64,000 nucleotides of DNA, taken from contig LNDB01000008.1 of assembly GCA_001515265.1 (NCBI GenBank), positions 1 to 64,000 on the forward strand. The letters run 5' to 3'. Position 1 is the first letter of the stretch. Each line of letters starts with the position of its first letter. Below are positions 28,865-37,921 of this stretch, in pieces. Made by a program: the position numbers and the translations under genes. The notes beneath the pieces are model-generated. The model was not told the origin of the DNA. It was given only the letters and a program-made list of their open reading frames with translations, and did no database searches. Source of the DNA: Candidatus Dichloromethanomonas elyunquensis. GTDB lineage: Bacteria > Bacillota > Desulfitobacteriia > Desulfitobacteriales > Syntrophobotulaceae.

Positions 28865-29581
28865 GTGATCTTGTTGAAGCAATATGTACTTTGCCTTCAA
28901 GAATTGCCGGTATTTAAAGTTTTAACTAATAATCAGTCTATTGGAGAAATAAGGAAGAAAAAACAAAAGTTGTATGTCAAAAAAGGCCAAATTCTCTTTC
29001 ATCAAGGAGATGAAGCGAAGTATCTGTACTTGGTAAAAGCAGGAATGCTTAAATTGGTTTATTATGATTTAGAGGGTAATGAGAAAATATTGGATATGAT
29101 TGGTCCCAAGGAATGCGTTGGGGAGTCTGCTTTTTGGAGTACAAAGTACGATTTTGATGCGATCGCACTTGAGAACACGTTTGTTTGTTGCTACAACTTT
29201 GACTATTTCAGGACGGTTATTCTGGGAAACCCGGATTATGCGGAAAAAATGATAAAATACCTCGGGCAAAAACTTGATGACGGCATGTTTAGGATTAAAG
29301 ACAACGAAGGCCTTTCAGTTAAGGACAAATTACGAAAACAGTTAGACAAATTGGCTCATGATTACGGACAGTTGATGGAAGACGGGTATAACATCATAAT
29401 CAAATTAAAACTAACACAAAAAGACTTGGCTAATCTGATAGGTGCTTCAAGATTAATGGTAAATAATGCGCTCAGAGAACTGAAGAAAGACCTATTAATT
29501 GATAAACAAGACGGCTATTATATTTTAAAAAATGATCAAAGTTTAATTAAAAATTTTATTAAAAAATTTACAAATGTGTAA
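28865..29581 (+). CDS. CRP/FNR-family transcriptional regulator (CprK/RdhK-like)
   Basis: Cyclic-nucleotide-type barrel (LFHQGDEAKYLYLVKAGMLKLVYYDLEGNEKILDMIGP) and HTH (LTQKDLANLIGASRLMVNNALRELKK), adjacent to rdhABC. Confidence 0.88.
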   Translation: MILLKQYVLCLQELPVFKVLTNNQSIGEIRKKKQKLYVKKGQILFHQGDEAKYLYLVKAGMLKLVYYDLEGNEKILDMIGPKECVGESAFWSTKYDFDAIALENTFVCCYNFDYFRTVILGNPDYAEKMIKYLGQKLDDGMFRIKDNEGLSVKDKLRKQLDKLAHDYGQLMEDGYNIIIKLKLTQKDLANLIGASRLMVNNALRELKKDLLIDKQDGYYILKNDQSLIKNFIKKFTNV

Positions 29582-29608
29582 TATAGCGTATTTATGAGTG
29601 ATATTAAA

Positions 29609-31450
29609 TTAGACAATTTTTATTCTGTATGTTCTTAACCAGAAATCCATTTGGTAGAGGAACGCAAAGAGCCTTGGGGTATCCATCAATTGTCCAAACC
29701 AAGGTTTATTGGCATTAGACTCCGGATTTTCAACAATTGTCATGATGTTTTTCAGATTCACCAGGTCCCGCAGCGGGGAAGAAGGATCGTTAAGAACAGT
29801 TAACAGTTTTTCCTTCACTCCCAGCATAAATTGAGGGTTATGGGTTTTGGGATATGGACTTTTCTTTCTCCAGAGAATTTCCTCCGGCAAGATTCCTTCA
29901 AGCGCAAGGCGCAAGAGGCCTTTCTCCCTGCCTTGATAGTTTTTCATCTCCCACGGAATATTCCAGGCATATTCCACAATCCGGTGGTCGCAGAAAGGCA
30001 CACGTACTTCAAGTCCGGCCGCCATGGTCATCCGGTCTTTGCGGTCTAATAAGGTCGGCATGAATCTGGTTAAGGTCAGATAACCAACCCGGGTAAATAC
30101 ATTTTCCCCGCCTTGATCTGTATTGGAGTAGGGGATTTCCTTCAATGCCTCTTGATAGCGCCTATTCACGTAATCCAAAGGATGAATACGTTCACTAAGC
30201 TCGGGAGAAAGCACTTGAAGCCGTGTATTCAGATGGGATGCCCAGGGAAAGGTCCCGGCGTTTTGAAGATCATGTCTGTGGAACCAGGGGTAGCCCCCAA
30301 AGATTTCATCCGCGCATTCGCCGGAAATACCTACCGTAACATTTTCCTTGATTTTTCTGCTGAACAAGAGAAGAGAAGAATCCACATCAGCCATTCCGGG
30401 GAGATCTCTGGCCAAGACCGCATTTTCGAGAGAATCAATCAATTCAGGGGTATCAAAAAAGAAAGCATAATGATTCGTTGCAAAATGACCGGACATCTTC
30501 TCGATAAAAGGAGCGTCCGGATTAGGCTGAAAATCATTTGCTTTAAAGTATTTATGGTTATCTACATAGTCTATGGAAAAAGTAGAAAGCACTTGGTTAT
30601 GTCCTTTATATTGATTAGCTGCGATTGCTGTGATAATGCTGGAATCCAAACCGCCCGAAAGCAGGGTGCCAAGCGGGACATCGGAAACCAATTGCCGGGT
30701 AATGGAATCGATGACAAGATATCTGACTTTTTCAATCGTTGTTTTGAGATCATCCTCATGCGGTTTGTTCGTGAGCTGCCAGTAAGGCCAAATTTGAATT
30801 CCCTGGCGGTTCATCAAAAGACAGTGGGCAGGTTTGAGCTCTTTTACGTTCCTGATGACACCGTTTCCAGGGGTGCGGGCCGGTGCGATCATAAACAGTT
30901 CGGCAATTCCTTCTGCATTGATTTCAGCGGGAATTTGCGGGTGAGTTAACAATGCTTTTAATTCTGAAGCAAAGATCAGCGAATCTGTCTGAGGATAATA
31001 GAATAATGGTTTGACTCCCATCCGATCCCGGACTAAAAATAATGATTCATTCCGGCTGTCCCAAATGCCGAAGGCAAAAATGCCATTGAACTTGGTGACA
31101 CAGTCAACCCCCCATTCCATGTACGAAAGGAGCAAGACTTCTGTATCCGAATGACCCTGAAAAGCATATCCTTTTAATAAAAGCTCTTTGCGTAACTCTT
31201 CAGTATTATATAGTTCTCCGTTATAAGTAATGGTACAAGATCCTGCAGCACGGGTTCTGGTCATCGGCTGTTTCCCGCCCTCGATGTCCACTACGGCAAG
31301 CCTGCTATGTCCCAAAGCAATGTGGTTTTCAAACCATTGGCCTCGGGCATCAGGACCGCGGGGGATAAGAGTATCGACCATCCCGTCAATGACTTTGCCT
31401 GATGAAGACAAGTCTCTGTTCCAATTCAACCAGCCAACTATACCGCACAT
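29609..31450 (-). CDS. asnB: Asparagine synthase (glutamine-hydrolysing)
   Basis: N-terminal MCGIVGWLN (Cys2 nucleophile), LLSGGLDSS PP-loop; true start ATG at 31450. Confidence 0.94.
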   Translation of the reverse strand: MCGIVGWLNWNRDLSSSGKVIDGMVDTLIPRGPDARGQWFENHIALGHSRLAVVDIEGGKQPMTRTRAAGSCTITYNGELYNTEELRKELLLKGYAFQGHSDTEVLLLSYMEWGVDCVTKFNGIFAFGIWDSRNESLFLVRDRMGVKPLFYYPQTDSLIFASELKALLTHPQIPAEINAEGIAELFMIAPARTPGNGVIRNVKELKPAHCLLMNRQGIQIWPYWQLTNKPHEDDLKTTIEKVRYLVIDSITRQLVSDVPLGTLLSGGLDSSIITAIAANQYKGHNQVLSTFSIDYVDNHKYFKANDFQPNPDAPFIEKMSGHFATNHYAFFFDTPELIDSLENAVLARDLPGMADVDSSLLLFSRKIKENVTVGISGECADEIFGGYPWFHRHDLQNAGTFPWASHLNTRLQVLSPELSERIHPLDYVNRRYQEALKEIPYSNTDQGGENVFTRVGYLTLTRFMPTLLDRKDRMTMAAGLEVRVPFCDHRIVEYAWNIPWEMKNYQGREKGLLRLALEGILPEEILWRKKSPYPKTHNPQFMLGVKEKLLTVLNDPSSPLRDLVNLKNIMTIVENPESNANKPWFGQLMDTPRLFAFLYQMDFWLRTYRIKIV

Positions 31451-31473
31451 GTAAAACACTCCCGTAAGTAAAT

Positions 31474-31488
31474 TGATAATCATTATCA
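31474..31488. promoter_or_regulatory. Fur box, perfect 7-1-7 TGATAATCATTATCA
   Basis: Exact match to TGATAATNATTATCA, 23 bp upstream of the asnB ATG. Confidence 0.85.
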
Positions 31489-31570
31489 TATGAGTAATAT
31501 ATGCAGCTGCCTTTTAAAAGGATACACCGCGTTTGGGAACTTGGTACTTGTCGGAATTACATAAACGAAT

Positions 31571-31617
31571 AAAAAAAAGGCTGCTGCAAAAACGACTAGT
31601 CTTCGTAAGCAACAGCC
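31571..31617 (-). terminator. Intrinsic terminator of the UxaA-like genes
   Basis: GGCTGCTGC (31579-31587)/GCAACAGCC (31609-31617) stem, with an eight-T run on the minus strand. Confidence 0.75.
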
Positions 31618-31630
31618 AAAATGTGTCTCT

Positions 31631-32812
31631 CTAAAACGTTGGGGCGATCTTATAAATACCAAACTCTCTATGACCCAGGCTCTCGGCTTTGGTCAGTTTT
31701 CCGTTGGCAACCTCAAGGATTTCCTGAAAGATTTCTTTTCCTACATCACCGATAGATTTCTCTCCGGAGATAATACTGGAAGCGTTGATATCAATATTGT
31801 CCGTCATTTTCGAATAAGTTTCAGCATTGGCAGTGATTTTAATCACGGGAGCCAAAGGAAAACCGGTAGGGGTTCCGCGTCCGGTGGTGAAGATCATGAC
31901 GGTGGCTCCTCCGGCTGCCATCCCCGTCATGGATTCGACATCCTGACCGGGGGTATCCATGACGAATAATCCTTTTCCATGGGGAATTTCCCCATAAGCT
32001 AAAACGCCTTGAATCGGAGAATGACCGGCTTTGTGAATACATCCCAAAGATTTTTCTTCAATTGAGCTGATACCGCCCTCAATATTCCCAGGGGTAGGCT
32101 GACTTCCGCGAATATCCACGTGCATCTGTTTGGCTCTTTGTTCACAATCTATTACAAATTGGATAATTTTTTCGCTAAGTTCCGGGGTTTTAGCCCTTTT
32201 GGCCAGAACATGCTCAGCGCCGATAAATTCGGTTGTCTCGGAAAGCATAGAAGTTCCTCCCGCTTGAACGAGGAGGTCGGAAGCAGACCCGACAGCCGGA
32301 TTGGAAGCAAGGCCGGAGGTAAAATCTGAACCGCCGCATTCTACGCCCATACATAATTCGCTGACAGGGAATTGCTTTGTTTTGAATTGGGAGATTTCCC
32401 TTGCCATCCGGCCTGCCAATCGGACTCCTTTAGCAACAGCTTTGAGAGTTCCGCCGCAATCCTGAATAACAATGGTTTCCACACTTTTTCCGGATGTTAA
32501 GATTTCTTCAGCAACTTTGGCAATGGGAACGCCTTCACAACCCAGACCCACGACAAGGACTGCTCCGACATTCGGGTTTTTTCCAAGACCGATGAGCGTA
32601 TTGACTGTTTGTTCATGATCAGCACCAATTTGACAGCAGCCGTGCTGATTGGCCAGAGCCACTGCCTGGGGAATCTGGGAAGCAATCTGAAAAGCTACCG
32701 TGGCGGCGCAGACAGAAGTAGGAATAACGGCAAGATAATTTCGGATTCCCACTTTGCCATCAGGTCGTAAATATCCTTGAAAATTCATGTTTGTCTCATC
32801 CTCCATCATCAA
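31631..32812 (-). CDS. UxaA-family hydro-lyase large subunit (altronate/galactarate dehydratase C-terminal type)
   Basis: YLRPDGKVGIRNYLAVIPTSVCAATVA, GCCQIGADHEQT, MGVECGGSDFTSGLASNPAVG. Confidence 0.9.
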   Translation of the reverse strand: MMMEDETNMNFQGYLRPDGKVGIRNYLAVIPTSVCAATVAFQIASQIPQAVALANQHGCCQIGADHEQTVNTLIGLGKNPNVGAVLVVGLGCEGVPIAKVAEEILTSGKSVETIVIQDCGGTLKAVAKGVRLAGRMAREISQFKTKQFPVSELCMGVECGGSDFTSGLASNPAVGSASDLLVQAGGTSMLSETTEFIGAEHVLAKRAKTPELSEKIIQFVIDCEQRAKQMHVDIRGSQPTPGNIEGGISSIEEKSLGCIHKAGHSPIQGVLAYGEIPHGKGLFVMDTPGQDVESMTGMAAGGATVMIFTTGRGTPTGFPLAPVIKITANAETYSKMTDNIDINASSIISGEKSIGDVGKEIFQEILEVANGKLTKAESLGHREFGIYKIAPTF

Positions 32813-32832
32813 ATGTATTAGAACAGCACTTC

Positions 32833-33120
32833 CTAGAGGTCACCGCGTCCCCGGTTGCTCTGGATATTATGAATATGAACATGACTGCCTTTGGCAATCG
32901 GTGCGAGAGCGCTTCCAATGCTTTCACCGTATTTGATAATTTCTTGGCCTTTTCGAATATCACACAGTGCAAATTTATGTCCTAAAGGGATGATTTCACT
33001 CAAGGTAAGTTTTTCAACAGCCTGACCAACAAAAAAGCTTACTGTCGTTCCGGCGGCAAGGTCGGCGACGGTTGTTGCCACATTGTCCTTTGGATTAATG
33101 ACAACGGCTTGTTTCTGCAT
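32833..33120 (-). CDS. UxaA-family hydro-lyase small subunit (SAF domain)
   Basis: VVINPKDNVATTVADLAAG, IPLGHKFALCDIRKGQEIIKYGESIGSA; next to the large subunit. Confidence 0.9.
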   Translation of the reverse strand: MQKQAVVINPKDNVATTVADLAAGTTVSFFVGQAVEKLTLSEIIPLGHKFALCDIRKGQEIIKYGESIGSALAPIAKGSHVHIHNIQSNRGRGDL

Positions 33121-33212
33121 GATCTTTACCTCCTCAATTTTATTTCCGTTTAAATATATCATGTTTCCTAAGAGGATAACATAAATCTCAACAAAAAATA
33201 AACAGCTGAAGT

Positions 33213-34478
33213 TTAACTGATTATTTTTTGCGGCGTATATTTTTTAATTAAATCTTCTTTGCCAATCCATACAATTTTAGGTTTGTTGCCAAGGCTTTCG
33301 GTACGGCGTTGTTTTCCTGCAGGATGATAGATCCGTATCAGGATTTTTTGGCATAATCCAATGATCCTTCCCATTGGAGAGGGATATTCCTGAACGTTAA
33401 AGCCAAGACCTTTAACCCCGCGGTTCAGAAGTGTTATTCCAAGGTATACCTTTACCTCCCGATTTTCGGGATCTGAAGAGACATACCTTGCCAGATCGGG
33501 CAAAGACCGGCGGACTAGTTTAAGGGTACGGATTCCAATGCTTTGCGGATCGGACCCCGATAATTGGAAACGGATGTTATCTAAATGGATTTCTCCTACA
33601 AGGTCTCCCTTGGAAGCTAACAGTTCACCATTTCCGTTAATAAGGTCGGGTCCGTGATAATGGTTGAGAGATATGCGAAAAATATTTTCTTCATTGATTC
33701 TTTGGACATGATTTATTTTTGAATAGAAATGCTCCCATTGTTCCCAGACGCGAAAAGCAATCCTTCTCAATAAGGACCATTCCGGAAAAGTAAGAGGTAC
33801 GAGAGGCAATTTTAACGAAGATTTTATTTTCAAAGATAATTCATGAATACAAGCCAAGGTGTTTGCCGGTGCTCCCTCATCACCCCTACTGTCGTGGAGA
33901 AGAATGATGGTTCCTTCCTTGGTATTTCTAAGAATGCGATTAATAATTTGGGAACAAGATCTGTTGCCAACCCAATCTCTGCCCATCGCATTCCAAATGA
34001 CGATTTTCTTTTTTCTAAAAAGGCTCCAAAGGAACAGAGAGAGGTTCATTCCTCCCCAAGGAGGGCGTATAATATCGGGTTCTTTTCCAATAACGTTCCG
34101 GATAATTTCCATACTTTTGTCCCACAATTCCCACGTTTTGTGCGGAGACATCAGCCAGGCATGCCGATGCCGGTAGCCATGGGACCCTATGCGGTGTCCC
34201 TGACTTTCGATCATTTTGACGAGGTCCGGATATTTCTGAACCTTTTCTCCAAGCAAAAAGAAACAAGCGGTTATTTTTTCCTTAGCCAGGATTTCCAAGA
34301 GTTTCGGAGTGTAGACAGGATCGGGACCATCATCAAAGGTCAAAGTTACACCAGGTGAGTATTGTCGTTTCCAGGAACCGATTCCTAAAAAATGGAATAC
34401 TACTTCAGGCATTACACAGTAAAGAATAAAGAAAATAAGCAATACAGAAAAAAAACCTGTTAATTCTTCAATTCGCAT
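33213..34478 (-). CDS. Polysaccharide deacetylase with C-terminal extension (YkoP-like)
   Basis: NodB motifs VTLTFDDGPDPVYTPKLLEIL, SHGYRHRH; N-terminal TM. Confidence 0.85.
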   Translation of the reverse strand: MRIEELTGFFSVLLIFFILYCVMPEVVFHFLGIGSWKRQYSPGVTLTFDDGPDPVYTPKLLEILAKEKITACFFLLGEKVQKYPDLVKMIESQGHRIGSHGYRHRHAWLMSPHKTWELWDKSMEIIRNVIGKEPDIIRPPWGGMNLSLFLWSLFRKKKIVIWNAMGRDWVGNRSCSQIINRILRNTKEGTIILLHDSRGDEGAPANTLACIHELSLKIKSSLKLPLVPLTFPEWSLLRRIAFRVWEQWEHFYSKINHVQRINEENIFRISLNHYHGPDLINGNGELLASKGDLVGEIHLDNIRFQLSGSDPQSIGIRTLKLVRRSLPDLARYVSSDPENREVKVYLGITLLNRGVKGLGFNVQEYPSPMGRIIGLCQKILIRIYHPAGKQRRTESLGNKPKIVWIGKEDLIKKYTPQKIIS

Positions 34479-34492
34479 GAGAAAATCACTTC

Positions 34493-35641
34493 CTAACTGG
34501 TACTTAGGGTAATTGCAGGGGTTTGTTTATATTTTCGCGGCGATAAGGAACATTTCAATAAAATATCCATCATTTTTTGCCAGGCAGGGCACTCAATTTG
34601 ACTTATATACGCATCTGCTCTTTGTCTCCAGAGTGCCTGCTCCTCTTTATCTTGAAAGAAAGCATTTAATTGATCGGCAACAGAGATAGAGACATCCAGG
34701 GGATAGATTAGTTTTCTTTCGAAAAGGTATTCCATATTGACTTCTTCTTGTCCGGGTAAAGCAGAATGGCTGAAAATGGGGAGCCGCTTGCAGAGCGCTT
34801 CGCTTAGGGTGACGCCCCCGGGTTTGGTAATGATGGCGTGGGTCTCATTATATAACGAATTCATGGTTTCCCTGGAACAAATATAAGCAAGGGGCTTCAC
34901 ATTGTTTTGTTTAAGAGACAAAACTCCCTTGTAGAGTTTTTTATTGTTTCCGCAAAGGATTGAAAAATAATAATTTTGGTCTTCAGGAAGACCGGAAACC
35001 AGATTTTCTATATCTCCCAGACCTCCGCTTCCCCCCGAAATTAAAATGTGATAGGGGAGGGGATGATTATCGGTTTTCCGGGGATGGAAGCATTCGTCAA
35101 TGGGTATTCCTGTGACAGTTATACGGTTAGGGTTGATATTGTATTTGGCCAATAATTGCGTTTTCATTGTTTGATCAGGCACAAAGTGATAATCAATACC
35201 TTCTATTCCCCAAAGTTTATTGACGAAAAAGTCGGTATAGATATTGACAACTGGCGGGGTGGCAATACCATAAAACCGTAAGCGATTAATTAAGAAGGAT
35301 GGAAAAGCCTGAGTACATACCAGAAGGTCAGGCTGTTCTTGGTGAATAAGAGTTTTCATTTTGTCTAAAAATTTTGTTTCATACCAATTAAAATGTCTTG
35401 TTGATTTTGTCGGATACACATAGTTCCTGTACAACCAAACAAAAGTTTGCGGAGAATGATCCATCCAAGTAAGATAAGTAATCCGAAATGCTTTCTCCAA
35501 TAACTTATCTGCATAACTAAAAAAATCAATTTTACTGCACGCTACATTGTCGATCCTTTGCTCCAGTGAACGGATTAATGCATCGGCTACTGTATGGTGT
35601 CCGGTTGGTATTTTAAGAAATGGAAGAAAAAGTACCTTCAT
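34493..35641 (-). CDS. Glycosyltransferase of the MGDG synthase/UgtP type
   Basis: MKVLFLPFLKIPTGHHTVADAL, ILISGGSGGLGD, AIITKPGGVTLSEAL. Confidence 0.85.
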   Translation of the reverse strand: MKVLFLPFLKIPTGHHTVADALIRSLEQRIDNVACSKIDFFSYADKLLEKAFRITYLTWMDHSPQTFVWLYRNYVYPTKSTRHFNWYETKFLDKMKTLIHQEQPDLLVCTQAFPSFLINRLRFYGIATPPVVNIYTDFFVNKLWGIEGIDYHFVPDQTMKTQLLAKYNINPNRITVTGIPIDECFHPRKTDNHPLPYHILISGGSGGLGDIENLVSGLPEDQNYYFSILCGNNKKLYKGVLSLKQNNVKPLAYICSRETMNSLYNETHAIITKPGGVTLSEALCKRLPIFSHSALPGQEEVNMEYLFERKLIYPLDVSISVADQLNAFFQDKEEQALWRQRADAYISQIECPAWQKMMDILLKCSLSPRKYKQTPAITLSTS

Positions 35642-35951
35642 TTCTGCTTTAGCCCCTTTCAAGAAATACCATAGAAAAGTGCTGTTTTTCGACCGGGATA
35701 AGCATCATCATGTCGTTCCTAGTTTTTCCATTTATGCGATATATATTCCGGATATTTTCATTTTTAGTACCAGGAAATTAAACCTATCGGCTTTTGCTTC
35801 GGTTCTCAAAATATAACCGTGCGGTTGAGAGACCGGCTGCGAATCTTTTGCAATAAATACGGGAATGATGGTATGGCAAAGAGAAAATCATAAGCTCTCA
35901 GCCTTTCTAATATATTTAAATCAGATTGCGATGCCTAACAGGAGTGTGAAT

Positions 35952-36548
35952 ATGTCCCGGAAGAAAGGAAATATAGCGAATTACACCAGCATAATAGCTA
36001 CTGTTGCAACCGCTATTTTAGCTATTACCGCATTAATAACCGTATATATTACCTTATCTGCCTGGCGCGAAGAGAGAGAAGCCAATAGACCGTATTTTAC
36101 CTTTTATGATTCACCGGCTGTAGTCTTTAATAGCGAATCCCCACAATTTGAAATCAAATTTACGAATGTGGGAGAACATCCTGCGGTTGACTTATGGAGT
36201 AAGTCGTTGGTTTTTAATACCAATCTTAAGGAAAAACCAATTGCGGAAGATGAATATGCCCTGGTAAATGATATCCCCAAAAATGCCTCGGCAACCTTAA
36301 TGATCGGTCTGGGTCAAATTGAAAAACAAGCGCATGAAGGCAATGTTGAACCGCAATTCATTGTCATCGTTTTACGGTACCAAGATCCTATTATCAATGA
36401 GAAATTCGAACAGACGCTCTACGTGAGATGGAACGGGATGCAAAAGGGAAAAGTACTCCCCACGACTCATGCTGAAGAAGAAGAAAAGAAGATAATTCTT
36501 CAATATTTTGAACGAATCCGATTCAATGGCGTATCTATACCGGAATAG
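35952..36548 (+). CDS. Uncharacterised membrane-anchored protein, paralogue of 835-1401
   Basis: LSAWREEREANRPYFTFYDSP vs SSWREERESVKPYLTFNSSP; ATG 35952 after AGGAGTG. Confidence 0.75.
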   Translation: MSRKKGNIANYTSIIATVATAILAITALITVYITLSAWREEREANRPYFTFYDSPAVVFNSESPQFEIKFTNVGEHPAVDLWSKSLVFNTNLKEKPIAEDEYALVNDIPKNASATLMIGLGQIEKQAHEGNVEPQFIVIVLRYQDPIINEKFEQTLYVRWNGMQKGKVLPTTHAEEEEKKIILQYFERIRFNGVSIPE

Positions 36549-36561
36549 AAAAGGATATTTC

Positions 36562-36741
36562 TTATTTTTGCAGAATTGGGACATCGGGGTCTTCATACCA
36601 GATAGAAATGATTGTACTATCCTCACTTGAGCTCTGGGTAATTTTTTTTACTTTTATCCAGCTTGTCGCTTCCAACCATAGGTTGATTTCTTTTTCCAAC
36701 AGGGTTAGGTTCGTGGAACCAAATATTTTTGATTTCAGCAT
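36562..36741 (-). CDS. Small protein, possibly Cse60-like
   Basis: MLKSKIFGSTNLTLLEKEINLWLEA...ISIWYED; SD AGGAGG before the ATG at 36741. Confidence 0.5.
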   Translation of the reverse strand: MLKSKIFGSTNLTLLEKEINLWLEATSWIKVKKITQSSSEDSTIISIWYEDPDVPILQK

Positions 36742-36886
36742 AGAAACCTCCTGATGCCATGTTCTCAACTATAGTCTAGCTGAAAAAAATGGACTTGCCA
36801 AGCTTAAATAAAAGAATGAAATTTAATAGTTTGTTTTCTTGTCTGCGGGATTGATTTGTAGTGAATTATCTTAAGAGGTGCTGATA

Positions 36887-37795
36887 ATGACAATCTGGTC
36901 AAAAATAGCGGGGTCTTTACTAGGGGTTGCAGTTGGGGATGCTTTAGGGGCCACCGTAGAGTTTATGACCAGGGGGGAAATAAGCAGGCAATTTGGAATC
37001 CATACCGAAATGATCGGAGAAGGGTATTGGCAATTAGCTCCCGGTGAAGTTACAGACGATACGGATATGACAATGGCGGTAGCCAAAGGGATACTAATGG
37101 ACCCAGGAAACCCGGTCCGGCACATCGCCCGTTTCTTTGCGGACTGGGCCGCAACAGACCCCAAGGATATCGGAAATATCTGCAGGCGGGTTCTCACGGA
37201 AGGAATCAGACGGGGAACGGATAGTGAAGCGGAATGGCTGGAGGTAGCCGAATTAGCCCATCTGCAGAGCGGAGGGAGAAGCGGTGGAAATGGTTCTCTG
37301 ATGAGGACAATTCCTATCGTTTTGGCTTATTATACCAATCGGGATACAATGCTGCATATGGCTTTACGGCAATCACGGCTTACTCATTATGATCCTGCTG
37401 CAGGAGAATGTGTTGTGCTCTATTGTGACCTTGTGGGCAGAATTATTAACGGAAAGTCTTTAAAACCGGCTGTTCAAGAGACAGTAAGAGAGGGTTCTGA
37501 GGATGTCCCATTTAAATGCAATCTTTTAACTGAACAGATACAAACAACCGGCTATGCTGTCCACACCCTGGAAGCGGCGATCAATTGCGCCTATCAGACG
37601 GACTCTTTTGAGGAGGCATTAACCATGGCTGTCAACCTCGGAGGGGATGCGGATACGATAGGTGCCGTAACTGGAGGAATTGCCGGTGCATATTACGGAT
37701 TGGAGCAAATTCCTTCCAGATGGTTGGAAAAATTGGCAGTGAAAAAGGAATTATTGGATCTGGCAGAGAGGATTTACCGTCTAAACAATAAGTAA
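36887..37795 (+). CDS. ADP-ribosylglycohydrolase (DraG/ARH family)
   Basis: GVAVGDALGA, TDDTDMTMAVA, GGNGSLMR, GGDADTIGAVTGGIAGA. Confidence 0.93.
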   Translation: MTIWSKIAGSLLGVAVGDALGATVEFMTRGEISRQFGIHTEMIGEGYWQLAPGEVTDDTDMTMAVAKGILMDPGNPVRHIARFFADWAATDPKDIGNICRRVLTEGIRRGTDSEAEWLEVAELAHLQSGGRSGGNGSLMRTIPIVLAYYTNRDTMLHMALRQSRLTHYDPAAGECVVLYCDLVGRIINGKSLKPAVQETVREGSEDVPFKCNLLTEQIQTTGYAVHTLEAAINCAYQTDSFEEALTMAVNLGGDADTIGAVTGGIAGAYYGLEQIPSRWLEKLAVKKELLDLAERIYRLNNK

Positions 37796-37921
37796 AAAAT
37801 ATTTTCCGGAAAAGAAGGTTTTCAAAACAATTTTTTGATTTGCTATTTTCCCAAAATCAACTATACTAAAATAATACAAAGACCATTAAGAATACAATGT
37901 TCTTCCTAGGGGGTAGCAATT

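Noticed and set aside
30113-30949. 278-aa + strand ORF inside asnB
   Set aside because: Antisense to a highly conserved synthetase domain; translation is not protein-like.
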